Below, piece by piece: positions 40,772 through 50,839 of a stretch of DNA of 64,000 bases. Origin of the DNA: Inquilinus limosus (lineage in GTDB: Bacteria; Pseudomonadota; Alphaproteobacteria; DSM-16000; Inquilinaceae); NCBI RefSeq assembly GCF_002195995.1, contig NZ_NHON01000015.1, forward strand, positions 1 to 64,000, given 5' to 3'. The position numbers and the translations under genes are program-made. The notes under the pieces are model-generated. The model made no database searches, was not told where the DNA came from, and saw only the letters and a list, made by a program, of their open reading frames with translations. Position 1 is the stretch's first letter, and each line of letters starts with the position of its first letter.

Positions 40772-43213
40772 TCACCGCCCCAGCAAGGCCGCGGCGCAGG
40801 CGTCGAGGATGGCGTCGGCGTCCAGCCCGTACTTCTTGTAGAGCTGCGGGATGGTGCCGGACTGGCCGAAATGCTCGACGCCCAGCGGCTTGACCCGGTG
40901 GCCGTGCACCCCGCCGAGCCAGGACAAGGTCGCCGGATGGCCGTCCAGCACCGTGACCAGCGCCGCGTCGGGCGCCAGCGGCGCCAAGAGCCGGCGGGCC
41001 AGGCAGGGCTCGACCGCATGGCCGGCGCGCACCGCCGCCAGCTCGGCATGCCAGCCGGCGTTAAGGCGGTCGGCCGAGGTCACGGCCAGCAGGCCGGCGC
41101 CGGGGATGTCCTCCAGCACCTGCTCGAAGGCGGCGATCGCCTCCGGCGCCACGGCGCCGGTGTAGGCGATCGCCAGCGACGCGCCGGGCGCCGGCTCGCG
41201 CAGCCAGTAGCCGCCGGCGATCACCGCCTGGCGCAACGAGTCGGTCATGTCACGCCGCGGCTGCTCCAGCGGCCGGGTCGACAGGCGGAGATAGACCGAG
41301 CCGCCATCATGGTCGCGCACCCAGTCGCCCGTCGCCGGGTCCGCCCCCCCTTTTACTTTCACGGGGCGCTGCATGTAGTCGAAGCCCCAGGCCATGATCG
41401 CCGCCAGCTCGTCGACATACGCCGGCTCGAAGCTGGCCAGGCCGTCCTGGGCCATGCCGATCAGCGGCGAGCCGATCGACTGGTGCGCCCCACCCTCCGG
41501 CGCCAGGGTCAGGCCGGACGGCGTCGCCACCAGCATGAAGCGGGCATCCTGGTAGCAGGCGTAGTTCAGCGCATCCAGGCCGCGGGCGATGAACGGGTCG
41601 TAGAGGGTGCCCACCGGCAGCAGCCGCTCGCCGAACAGCGAATGGGTCAGGCCCAAAGCCGCGAGGTTGATGAACAGGTTGTTCTCGGCGATGCCCAGCT
41701 CAACATGCTGGCCGTCCGGCGACATGCCCCAGCGCTGGGCCGAGACCACCTTCTGCTCCTTGAACACGTCGGCGCGGCCGTGGCGGTCGAAGATGCCGCG
41801 GCGGTTCACCCAGCCGCCGAGATTGGTCGAGACCGTGACGTCGGGCGAGGTGGTGACCACGCGCTCGGCCAGCATGTCCTCGCGCTTGGCCAGCTCGCCC
41901 ATGATCCGGCCGAAGCCCTCCTGGGTCGACATGGTCTCGGCCAAAGCGACGTCCAGCGCGGCCGGCACCGGGATCCGCGCCGCCTCGTAGCGGCGCCGGC
42001 CCTCGGCGGCGAAGGGCACGTCGGCCAGGAAGCCGCGCAGCTCGTCGGCCAGGTCGTCGATGCCGGCGAAGGGCTCCCACTCCCGCCCCTCGGGCACGCC
42101 CTGGCTGGCCTGGAAGGCGGCCATCTGCTCCGGGTTCATCAGCCCGGCATGATTGTCCTTGTGGCCGGCGAAGGGCAGGCCGAAGCCCTTGATGGTGTAG
42201 GCGATGAACACCGTCGGCACGTCGTCGGCGATGCCGCGGAACGCCGCCAGCACCGTCTCCATGTCGTGGCCGGCCAGGTTGGTCATCAGCGCCGCCAGCG
42301 CCGCATCGTCATGGTCGGCCAGGATCTCGGCGATGCCGGCCGTGCCGCCGATATCGGCCTGCAGCTGCCGGCGCCAGGCCGCGCCGCCCTGGTACACCAG
42401 CGCCGAGTAGAGCGGGTTCGGGCATTCGTCGATCCAGCGCCGCAGCGCGTCGCCGCCCGGACGCTTGAACGCCGCCTCCAGCAGCCCGCCATACTTCAGC
42501 GTGACCACGCGCCAGCCCATGTTCTCGAACAGCTTGTCGATGCGGGCGAACAGGCGCTCGGTGACGATCGAATCCAGGCTCTGGCGGTTGTAGTCGATCA
42601 CCCACCAGACATTGCGGACATCGTGCTTCCAGCCCTCCAGCAGGGCCTCGTAGATGTTGCCCTCGTCCAGCTCGGCATCGCCCATCAGGGCGACCATACG
42701 GCCGCCGGCCTTGGCGTCGCGGCCCCACTCCTTCAGCGCGACGTAGTCCTGGGCGATCGAGGCGAACAGCGTCATGGCGACGCCGAGCCCGACCGAGCCG
42801 GTGGAGAAGTCGACGTCGTCGGCGTCCTTGGTGCGCGACGGATACGACTGGGCTCCGCCGAGCGAGCGGAAGGCCTCGAGATTCTCGCGGCTCTGCTGGC
42901 CCAGCAGGTACTGGATGGCGTGGAACACCGGGCTGGCATGCGGCTTCACCGCCACCCGGTCCCGCGGGCGCAGCACGTCGAGATACAGCGCCGTCATCAC
43001 CGTGACCAGCGAGGCGGAGGAGGCCTGGTGGCCGCCGACCTTCAGCCCGTCCGGGTTCGGCCGGACGTGGTTGGCGTTGTGGATCGTCCAGGCGGAGAGC
43101 CAGAGGATCTTCTTCTCCAGCGCCTTGAGCAGGCGCAGCCGGTCCGCCGCCGCTGCCGCCGCGCCATCCGTCTCGATGCGCGCCTCACGCACCCTGCGAC
43201 CAACCGTCCCCAT
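40772..43213 (-). CDS. AceE-like thiamine-diphosphate E1 enzyme (transketolase family)
   Basis: An 813-residue protein of the homodimeric pyruvate dehydrogenase E1 type. Near the N-terminus are HNANHVRPNPDGLKVGGHQAS, the VAVKPHASPVFHAIQYLLG stretch and DDVDFSTGSVGLG, all as in AceE. The thiamine-diphosphate motif is GDAELDEGNIYEALLEG to DYNRQSLD near 175-210. The C-terminal half is the transketolase pyrimidine domain (HVELGIAENNLF). It is ~75 residues shorter than E. coli AceE and has no E2 or E3 gene beside it, so it may be a dedicated 2-oxo acid decarboxylase and not part of a PDH complex. Confidence 0.85.
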   Translation of the reverse strand: MGTVGRRVREARIETDGAAAAAADRLRLLKALEKKILWLSAWTIHNANHVRPNPDGLKVGGHQASSASLVTVMTALYLDVLRPRDRVAVKPHASPVFHAIQYLLGQQSRENLEAFRSLGGAQSYPSRTKDADDVDFSTGSVGLGVAMTLFASIAQDYVALKEWGRDAKAGGRMVALMGDAELDEGNIYEALLEGWKHDVRNVWWVIDYNRQSLDSIVTERLFARIDKLFENMGWRVVTLKYGGLLEAAFKRPGGDALRRWIDECPNPLYSALVYQGGAAWRRQLQADIGGTAGIAEILADHDDAALAALMTNLAGHDMETVLAAFRGIADDVPTVFIAYTIKGFGLPFAGHKDNHAGLMNPEQMAAFQASQGVPEGREWEPFAGIDDLADELRGFLADVPFAAEGRRRYEAARIPVPAALDVALAETMSTQEGFGRIMGELAKREDMLAERVVTTSPDVTVSTNLGGWVNRRGIFDRHGRADVFKEQKVVSAQRWGMSPDGQHVELGIAENNLFINLAALGLTHSLFGERLLPVGTLYDPFIARGLDALNYACYQDARFMLVATPSGLTLAPEGGAHQSIGSPLIGMAQDGLASFEPAYVDELAAIMAWGFDYMQRPVKVKGGADPATGDWVRDHDGGSVYLRLSTRPLEQPRRDMTDSLRQAVIAGGYWLREPAPGASLAIAYTGAVAPEAIAAFEQVLEDIPGAGLLAVTSADRLNAGWHAELAAVRAGHAVEPCLARRLLAPLAPDAALVTVLDGHPATLSWLGGVHGHRVKPLGVEHFGQSGTIPQLYKKYGLDADAILDACAAALLGR

Positions 43214-43388
43214 CGCCCGACACCCTCGCCCTGCTGCGGATCAGCCCTTACCTTAATCAGCACGTCAGTGAACCGGACGCAACGGCGGCGCGCTCCCACC
43301 GGAACGACGCCGGCCGACGGAATCCCGCCGCCCTGCCGTGCAGGGACCGGAGGGGGAGCCGATCGTTCGAAAGCGGGGACGGAGAACC

Positions 43389-44708
43389 ATGTCTCTCGTC
43401 GAGGCGGCGATCGCCGCGAATCGCTTCGGGTTCGGCGCCCGGCCCGGGCAGCTCGAGACCCTCGCCGACAACCCCTGGGACTGGCTGCGGGCGCAGGTGC
43501 GCCAGCCGGCCGCCCCGGCCGGCGACCTGCCGCTGACCAGGGCCGGGATGGAGATCCTGATCGCGGTGCAGACGGCGGCGGACGAGGACAGCCGCAAGCC
43601 GCACCAGGAGGAGGCGCGCGCCCTGCGCGACCGCGACCGCGTGGCGCATGTCCAGGCGGCGGTGGCCAGCGACACGCCGTTCCGCGAGCGGCTGGTCAAG
43701 TTCTGGACCAACCACTTCACCGTCGCCTATGTGCAGAGCTATGTCGTCCCCTTCGGCGGCGCCTATGAGAACGAGGCGATCCGCCCCCATGTCACCGGCA
43801 GGTTCCGCGACCTGCTGGGCGCGGTGGTGAAGCACCCGGCGATGCTGTTCTATCTCGACAATGCCCGCTCGGTCGGGCCGAACTCGAAATACGGCCGGAA
43901 GGCCGGGGTCGGGCTGAACGAGAATCTGGGGCGGGAGCTGATGGAGCTGCACACGCTGGGCGTCGACGGCGGCTACACCCAGGCCGATGTGCGAACACTG
44001 GCGATGATCCTGACCGGCTGGACGCCCGGCCGGGCCAAGGACCCGCCCGGCACCGTCTTCGCCTTCCGCCCCGCCGGCCACGAGCCCGGAGCGAAGACCT
44101 TCCTGGGCAGGACCTATCCGGAGGCCGGGCAGGACGAGGGCGAGGCGGCGCTGGACGCGCTGGCGGCGCATCCGGCCACCGCCCGGCACCTCGCCACCCA
44201 GCTGGCCCGCCACTTCATCGCCGACGACCCGCCGAAGACCGCGGTCGACCGGCTGGCGAAGACCTATCTCGACACCGGCGGCGACCTGGCCGCGGTGTCC
44301 GAGGCGCTGATCGACAGCCCCGAGGCCTGGCAGCACGAACGGCGCAAGTTCAAGTCGCCGCTGGACTATGTGGTCTCGGTGGCGCGGGCCTTCGATCTGG
44401 GCGAGGTTGGCCAGCCTGCGGTGGCCTGGGTGCGCCGCCTGGGCCAGCAGATCCTGAACGCACCGTCGCCGCAGGGCTGGCCGGACCGGGAATCGGACTG
44501 GCTGGCGCCGGAGCTGGTGATGGAGCGGCTGGAATGGAGCTACCAGGTGATCCCGCGCCTCGTCGCCGACCAGTCGCCCCTGCCCTTCGCCGAGGCGCTG
44601 GTCGGCCCGACCTTGTCGGAGCAGACCAAGGGCGTGCTGCGCGGCGCGCCGAGCCAGCGGGAGGGCATCGCCCTGGCGCTGCTGAGCCCGGAATTCCAGA
44701 GGAGGTGA
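43389..44708 (+). CDS. DUF1800 family protein
   Basis: A 439-residue protein of the DUF1800 family. It starts with AANRFGFGARPGQ near residue 9, then VKFWTNHF near 100, GLNENLGRELMELHTLGVDGGYTQADVRTLAMILTGWTP near 175-215 and SPAPQGWPD-like NAPSPQGWPD near 375. The function is unknown; it is almost always found beside DUF1501, as here, four bases from the next start. The ATG at 43389 follows GGAGAACC. No obvious signal peptide is present. Confidence 0.85.
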   Translation: MSLVEAAIAANRFGFGARPGQLETLADNPWDWLRAQVRQPAAPAGDLPLTRAGMEILIAVQTAADEDSRKPHQEEARALRDRDRVAHVQAAVASDTPFRERLVKFWTNHFTVAYVQSYVVPFGGAYENEAIRPHVTGRFRDLLGAVVKHPAMLFYLDNARSVGPNSKYGRKAGVGLNENLGRELMELHTLGVDGGYTQADVRTLAMILTGWTPGRAKDPPGTVFAFRPAGHEPGAKTFLGRTYPEAGQDEGEAALDALAAHPATARHLATQLARHFIADDPPKTAVDRLAKTYLDTGGDLAAVSEALIDSPEAWQHERRKFKSPLDYVVSVARAFDLGEVGQPAVAWVRRLGQQILNAPSPQGWPDRESDWLAPELVMERLEWSYQVIPRLVADQSPLPFAEALVGPTLSEQTKGVLRGAPSQREGIALALLSPEFQRR

Positions 44709-44712
44709 GAGG

Positions 44713-45939
44713 ATGGATCTGACCCGACGCCATCTTCTCGGCGGCCTCGCCGCCACCGCCGCGGCCACGGTGCTGCCGGCCCGGCTGCTGCTGGCCAAGG
44801 CGCCGATCGAGCAGCGCTTCGTCCTGATCATCATGCGCGGGGCGCTGGACGGGCTGGCGGCGATGCCGCCCTATGCCGACCCGGACCTGCGCGCGCTGCG
44901 CGCCGCGCTGGTGCCGCCCGACCTCGGCCGGGACGGCGGCATGGTCGACCTGGACGGCCGCTTCGCCCTCCATCCCGCCCTGGCGCCGCTGAAGGACTGG
45001 TACACCGAGGGCAGCTTCCTGCCACTGCACGCCGTGGCCTCGCCCTATCGCGACCGGTCACATTTCGATGGCCAGGACCTGCTGGAGACAGGATCCGCGC
45101 GGCTGGACGGCACCCGCGACGGCTGGCTGAACCGCACGCTGGGCCTGATCGGCGCCACCGACCGGCGCTTCGGCATCGCCTTCGCCGAGGAGATCCCGCT
45201 GGTGCTGCGCGGCGCCACGCCCGTCACCTCCTGGCTGCCGGACAAGCCGACCGGCCTGCCGCCGGGCTTCCCCGACTTGGTCGCCCGGCTGTACGACCAG
45301 GACCCGGCGCTGCACGCGGCCTATGCCTCGGGCCTCGACACCACCGCCTTCGGCCGGCAGATCCAGGGGCTGGTGCAGACCGCCTCCGCGGGCTCCTCCG
45401 GCCAGGGCGCGATGGCCGCCCCCGCGGCCGGCGCCGACCTCAAGCTGGCCGAGGCCGCCGGCCGGTTCCTGGCCGACCCCGCCGGCTCGCGCATCGCGGT
45501 GATGGAGCTGTATGGCTGGGACACGCATGTGCAGCAGGTGAAACGGCTGGACCGGCTGCTGGCCGCCTATGCCGCGACGCTGCAGGCGCTGCGCACCGGG
45601 CTGGGCGAATCCTGGAGGCAGACCGCGATCCTGACGGTGACGGAGTTCGGCCGCACCGCCGCGGCCAACGGCTCGGGCGGCACCGACCACGGCACCGGCT
45701 CGGTCGCCTTTCTGGCCGGCGGCGCGGTGCATGGCGGACGGGTGCTGGCCGACTGGCCGGGCCTCGCGTCAAGCAAGCTGTACCAGGGCCGCGACCTGGC
45801 CCCGACCACCGACCTGCGCGCCGTGGTCAAGGGCGTGTTCCGCGACCATCTGCGCCTGCCGGAGGACGCGCTGAATCGCGTCGTCTTCCCCGACAGCACC
45901 GAGGCGCCGCCGATGCGGGAGCTGGTGCGGAAGGCGTGA
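44713..45939 (+). CDS. DUF1501 family protein, Tat-exported
   Basis: A 408-residue protein with a twin-arginine signal (DLTRRHLLGGLAA, cleavage near residue 28) and the alkaline-phosphatase-like DUF1501 domain. That domain has FVLIIMRGALDGL near 36-48, a typical His/Asp-rich patch SYRDRSHFDGQD-like near 118, YGWDTHVQQ near 262 and TEFGRTAAANGSGGTDHGTG near 315. The family is probably a periplasmic hydrolase acting with DUF1800; no substrate is known. GAGGTGAGAGG lies before the ATG. Together with the preceding gene it forms a two-gene operon. Confidence 0.87.
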   Translation: MDLTRRHLLGGLAATAAATVLPARLLLAKAPIEQRFVLIIMRGALDGLAAMPPYADPDLRALRAALVPPDLGRDGGMVDLDGRFALHPALAPLKDWYTEGSFLPLHAVASPYRDRSHFDGQDLLETGSARLDGTRDGWLNRTLGLIGATDRRFGIAFAEEIPLVLRGATPVTSWLPDKPTGLPPGFPDLVARLYDQDPALHAAYASGLDTTAFGRQIQGLVQTASAGSSGQGAMAAPAAGADLKLAEAAGRFLADPAGSRIAVMELYGWDTHVQQVKRLDRLLAAYAATLQALRTGLGESWRQTAILTVTEFGRTAAANGSGGTDHGTGSVAFLAGGAVHGGRVLADWPGLASSKLYQGRDLAPTTDLRAVVKGVFRDHLRLPEDALNRVVFPDSTEAPPMRELVRKA

Positions 45940-45946
45940 GCGCCCG

Positions 45947-46153
45947 TCAGGTGTCGAGCTTGCCCAGCCCGATGGTGGCGAGGAGGACGCTGCCGTCATT
46001 GGTCAGCGCCCATTTGCCCTGCCGCTCCTCGACCAGCCCCCGGGCCTGCAGGCCCAGGCGCACGGCATCGGCGACGCCGGGCTCGTGGCGGTGGATGCGC
46101 CCCAGCGCGTCCTTTTCCTCGGCGGACAGGTCCTCGGGTCGAAGCTGCGGCAT
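45947..46153 (-). CDS. small hypothetical protein, winged-helix-like
   Basis: A 68-residue protein: two predicted helices (SAEEKDALGRIHRH, VADAVRLGLQARGLV) followed by a beta-hairpin (EERQGKWALTNDGSVLL). That order is like the small winged helix of DNA-binding regulators, but no family is assigned. The ATG at 46153 has GGAGGAGGGG upstream. It lies between the leuA stop (107 bases) and the convergent DUF1501 stop (7 bases). It could be transcribed together with leuA. Confidence 0.65.
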   Translation of the reverse strand: MPQLRPEDLSAEEKDALGRIHRHEPGVADAVRLGLQARGLVEERQGKWALTNDGSVLLATIGLGKLDT

Positions 46154-46260
46154 GGTCCCCTCCTCCGGTCGCCGCGCCGGCGGGCTGCCGTCGCGCCTTC
46201 CACAACGCCCGGCGACCCGATCCGGGTCCGCCTGGATAGCGGACCCGGCCGGCCCGGGCC

Positions 46261-48078
<1,818 letters not shown>

Positions 48079-48156
48079 TCAGCGGCCGGTGATAAGTCGC
48101 AGCAGGTCCCGATGCGTGCGGGAAGAAACCTGTCGGTACGATCGGTCGGGAGTCAT
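48079..48156 (-). other. short open frame in the leuA leader with Leu-Leu-Arg-Leu-Ile
   Basis: A 25-codon frame, MTPDRSYRQVSSRTHRDLLR-LITGR, in the leuA leader. Its end contains four branched-chain codons within five (CTG CTG CGA CTT ATC). The nine bases CGACTTATC are identical to the end of the first leader peptide. The ribosome-binding site is weak. It may be a second control peptide, or only RNA structure that happens to be open. Confidence 0.35.
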
Positions 48157-48198
48157 GGAGAGGATCCGGAGAAGAGGTCGCAACAGCTTCGGTGTCGA

Positions 48199-48226
48199 CG
48201 CCCCCCACCCTGTACGGGCGGGGCGC
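48199..48226 (-). promoter_or_regulatory. GC-rich hairpin after the leuA leader peptide
   Basis: Three bases after the leader peptide stop codon the RNA can form a strong stem from GCGCCCCGCCC and GGGTGGGGGGCG around a five-base loop. It is placed where a ribosome stalled on the Leu/Ile codons would change the folding. There is no U-run, so it is more likely a pause or antiterminator stem than a terminator. Confidence 0.5.
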
Positions 48227-48229
48227 CGA

Positions 48230-48265
48230 TCAGATAAGTCGAAGCGTGCTTAGCCGGATCACCAT
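48230..48265 (-). CDS. probable leuA leader peptide, leaderless
   Basis: An 11-residue peptide, MVIRLSTLRLI, in which six residues are Val, Ile or Leu, lying 265 bases before leuA on the same strand. A promoter matching TTGACA-N17-TTAGGT (48272-48300) puts the transcription start at or within one or two bases of the ATG, so translation would start at the 5' end of the RNA, as for peTrpL in Sinorhizobium. Stalling at Leu or Ile codons could then control leuA. No ribosome-binding site fits, in agreement with a leaderless start. Confidence 0.6.
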   Translation of the reverse strand: MVIRLSTLRLI

Positions 48266-48271
48266 GCCCCC

Positions 48272-48300
48272 ACCTAAGGGGCGGGCGGCCGCTCTGTCAA
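48272..48300 (-). promoter_or_regulatory. leuA promoter
   Basis: TTGACA at 48300-48295, 17 bases of spacer, and TTAGGT at 48277-48272, a very good -35 with an acceptable -10 for sigma-70. It is inside the 3' end of the esterase gene; the -10 overlaps the esterase TAG stop (48274-48276). Confidence 0.65.
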
Positions 48301-49188
48301 CTGAATCCGCTGGTCGGTGACGCGGTCGAAGAAGCCGATGATGGTCGGGCCGGTGCCGTCCGGCCAGCCATGGGAATAGGGGCGCTTGCGGTTGAAGGTC
48401 GACGGCAGGTCGCAGAACACCACCGGGTCGGCGATGCCGGTCTTGCCCCAGCGCTTGCAGCGGAAGGCGGCGTCGGCCTCGACCGGCGTGGCGGCCAGCC
48501 GGTTCTGGGCGATGCGCTTGTCGCGCTCGGTGATGCCCTGGCTGTAGGGCACCATGTTGTCCTTCGGGTTGTGCAGCAGGATCGCCGCCACCTCGCCCTG
48601 GCAGGGCCGGACGCTGCCGATGCCGCCGGCCACCACGGCGGTGGCGCGGAACACCCCGGCGCGGCCGCAGGACAGGTCGTTGACGAAGCTGCCGCCCATC
48701 GAATGGCCGGCGGCGAAGATCTGGTTCTGGTCGACGCACAGCGTCGCCTTCAGCCGGGCCAGCAGGGTGTCGACATAGGCCATGTCGCGATCGGCCCTGC
48801 CGCCCCAGCCGCCCTGCGCCTGCGGATAGACCACGATCGCCGGGCGTGCCGTGGAGCCCTCGAGGTCGAAATAGGTCTTCACCTTTTCGGCTGTGCCGGT
48901 GCGGCCGTGGAAGGCCAGGATCAGCCGGGTGGGCCGGGATTTGTCGTAGCCGCTCGGCAGGTCGACGATGTAGCGCCAGGACGCGCCCTGGAACTTCAGT
49001 GTCTGGGTGCCCTCCGCGGCGGGGATGCCGCAGCCGCTGGTCGGAAGCGGCGGCAGCTGGGCCACATTGGCGCCCGGCGCGGTGGTGGAGCGGGAGCCGC
49101 CGCCCGGCGCGGCACAGGCGGCCACGGCGAGCAGGCAGGCGAGGGCGGCCAGCCGGCCGGCGCGGAGAAGGACGTTCATGGCGGTCAT
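48274..49188 (-). CDS. secreted polyhydroxybutyrate depolymerase/feruloyl esterase-like lipoprotein
   Basis: A 304-residue alpha/beta hydrolase of the LpqC/PHB depolymerase type. It has a lipoprotein signal ([14 protein letters not shown], lipobox Cys near 25). The hydrolase part has [22 protein letters not shown], the nucleophile elbow GHSMGG near 165, and the [18 protein letters not shown] end segment with the catalytic His typical of feruloyl-esterase-like members. It would sit in the periplasm or outer membrane and cleave an ester. The start at 49188 is fixed by a four-base ATGA overlap with moaB. The leuA promoter lies in its last codons. Confidence 0.83.
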   Translation of the reverse strand: MTAMNVLLRAGRLAALACLLAVAACAAPGGGSRSTTAPGANVAQLPPLPTSGCGIPAAEGTQTLKFQGASWRYIVDLPSGYDKSRPTRLILAFHGRTGTAEKVKTYFDLEGSTARPAIVVYPQAQGGWGGRADRDMAYVDTLLARLKATLCVDQNQIFAAGHSMGGSFVNDLSCGRAGVFRATAVVAGGIGSVRPCQGEVAAILLHNPKDNMVPYSQGITERDKRIAQNRLAATPVEADAAFRCKRWGKTGIADPVVFCDLPSTFNRKRPYSHGWPDGTGPTIIGFFDRVTDQRIQLTERPPAP

Positions 49189-49718
49189 CTCTCGAGGAGG
49201 CGCGGCATCAGCTCGACGAAGTTGCAGGGCCGGAACCGGTTGTCGAGCTGGTCCTTCAGGATCAGGTCCCAGGCGTCGCGGCAGGCGGAGGGCGAGCCCG
49301 GCAGCGCGAACAGATAGGTGCCGCCGGCGACGCCCGCGGTCGCCCGGCTCTGGATCGTCGAGGTGCCGATCTTGTCGTAGGACAGCCAGCGGAACAGCTC
49401 GCCGAAGCCGGGGATGTGCTTCTCATAGACCGCGTGGAATGCCTCGGGCGTCACATCGCGGCCGGTGACGCCGGTGCCGCCGGTGGCGATCACCGTGTCG
49501 ATCTCGGGGTCGGCGATCCACGCCCGCAGCTGCGCCTCGATCGCGGCCTGGTCGTCCTTGACGATGCGCCGGTCGCGCACGGCATGGCCGGCCGCGGCGA
49601 TGCGCTCGGCCAGCGTGTCGCCGGACTTGTCGTCGGCCGCCGTCCGCGTGTCGGACACGGTCAGCAGCGCGATGTTGACGGCGATGAACGGGCGTGAGTC
49701 GTCGATCCGGCCCGGCAT
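49185..49718 (-). CDS. moaB: molybdopterin biosynthesis protein MoaB/MogA family
   Basis: A 177-residue protein of the MoaB/Mog fold that adenylylates molybdopterin before Mo insertion. It has [25 protein letters not shown] near the N-terminus, the catalytic [16 protein letters not shown] near residues 80-96 (GGTG plus Asp) and [16 protein letters not shown] near 140. The ATG at 49718 follows GGGGGGAC. It lies between the uracil-DNA glycosylase (75 bases upstream) and the esterase, overlapping the latter by four bases. The SUOX-fold enzyme at 24245 is one local user of the cofactor. Confidence 0.88.
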   Translation of the reverse strand: MPGRIDDSRPFIAVNIALLTVSDTRTAADDKSGDTLAERIAAAGHAVRDRRIVKDDQAAIEAQLRAWIADPEIDTVIATGGTGVTGRDVTPEAFHAVYEKHIPGFGELFRWLSYDKIGTSTIQSRATAGVAGGTYLFALPGSPSACRDAWDLILKDQLDNRFRPCNFVELMPRLLER

Positions 49719-49793
49719 GCGTCCCCCCAAGCGGTGGTCGAACGAAGCGGCCAAGCTAGCCGACGGAATGCGCCGGGAAAAGTGAAACGACGG

Positions 49794-50669
49794 TCAGGTC
49801 ACGGACGCGAAGCCGCAGCCCAGCTCCTGCATCCGGCGCTTCAGCACCAAGAGGTCGCGCCAGACGTCGCGTTTCATGCCCGGCTGCCGCAGGATGAAGG
49901 CCGGGTGGTAGATCGGCATGGTCGGCACCGGCGCCGGCAGGTCCGGGAAGGAGCGGTCGTACCAGCGGCCATGGATGCGGGTGATGCCCTCGCGCGTCGC
50001 CAGCAGCGCCGCGGCCGAGGTGCCGCCGGCGCAGAGCAGGATCTTCGGCTGCATCAGGGCGATGTGCCGCTCGATGAAGGGCAGCGAGATCGCGATCTCC
50101 GACGCGTTCGGCTGGCGGTTGCCGGGCGGGCGCCAGTTGACGATGTTGGAGATGTAGACCGTGGTCCGGTCGAGGCCGATCGCCGCCAGCATGCGGTCCA
50201 GGAGCTTGCCGGACTGGCCGACGAAGGGCTTGCCCAGCCGGTCCTCCTCCGCCCCCGGCGCCTCGCCGACGATCATGATGTCGGCCTCGGGATTGCCGTC
50301 GGCGAACACCATCTGGGTGGCGGTGGCCTTCAGCCCGCAGCCATCGAAGGCGGCCAGCGCGGCCGCCAGCTCCTCCAGCGTATTGCAGCCGGCGGCGATG
50401 CGGCGGGCGTCGCCGGTGGCGGCGTCGCTGCCCGGCAGCACCGTGGCGGCGACCGCGCGGACAGGGGCAGCAGCGGGAGTGGACTGGACTGGTTGCGGCG
50501 GTGCCGCCTGGACGGGAGCCATCGCCATCGGCGCCGGCCCGGCCGTGCGCGGCCGGCCGAGCGCGCCCGGATCGTCGCCGATCGACTCGTCGACGCCGGC
50601 GTCCTGGTACCATCTCAGCAGGGCGATGATCTCGGCGGGCTGCACGGCTGATTCGCTGATCCTGTCCAT
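49794..50669 (-). CDS. uracil-DNA glycosylase, family 4-like with most cluster cysteines missing
   Basis: A 291-residue DNA-repair enzyme. After a Pro/Ala-rich linker (residues ~40-75) the UDG fold carries motif [18 protein letters not shown] near 138 and the final HPAF near 264. Family 4 enzymes bind a 4Fe-4S cluster with four Cys; here only the one before LKATATQ is kept. The positions in [13 protein letters not shown] (Trp instead of Cys) and in the following helix are other residues. It resembles the cluster-free UDG described from Bradyrhizobium. Divergent from ETF-QO, a common pairing in alphaproteobacteria. Confidence 0.85.
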   Translation of the reverse strand: MDRISESAVQPAEIIALLRWYQDAGVDESIGDDPGALGRPRTAGPAPMAMAPVQAAPPQPVQSTPAAAPVRAVAATVLPGSDAATGDARRIAAGCNTLEELAAALAAFDGCGLKATATQMVFADGNPEADIMIVGEAPGAEEDRLGKPFVGQSGKLLDRMLAAIGLDRTTVYISNIVNWRPPGNRQPNASEIAISLPFIERHIALMQPKILLCAGGTSAAALLATREGITRIHGRWYDRSFPDLPAPVPTMPIYHPAFILRQPGMKRDVWRDLLVLKRRMQELGCGFASVT

Positions 50670-50839
50670 GCGCTAGAAGCCGCCGGGCCGGCCGGCCTGT
50701 CAACCCTGGCCGGCCTGCCGCAGCGTCACCGGGGCCTGGGCGTCGCAACCGGAGCCAAAGCCGGCGCGACATGATCGGCCATTCGATTCCGGGGATGCAT
50801 TTCTGTAGCATGCCGCCAACCGAACGACAGGGACGCGCG

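Noticed and set aside
40580-43768. 1062-codon plus-strand frame opposite the AceE-like gene
   Set aside because: Longest frame of the region but only an antisense shadow; the minus-strand protein has continuous homology to AceE.
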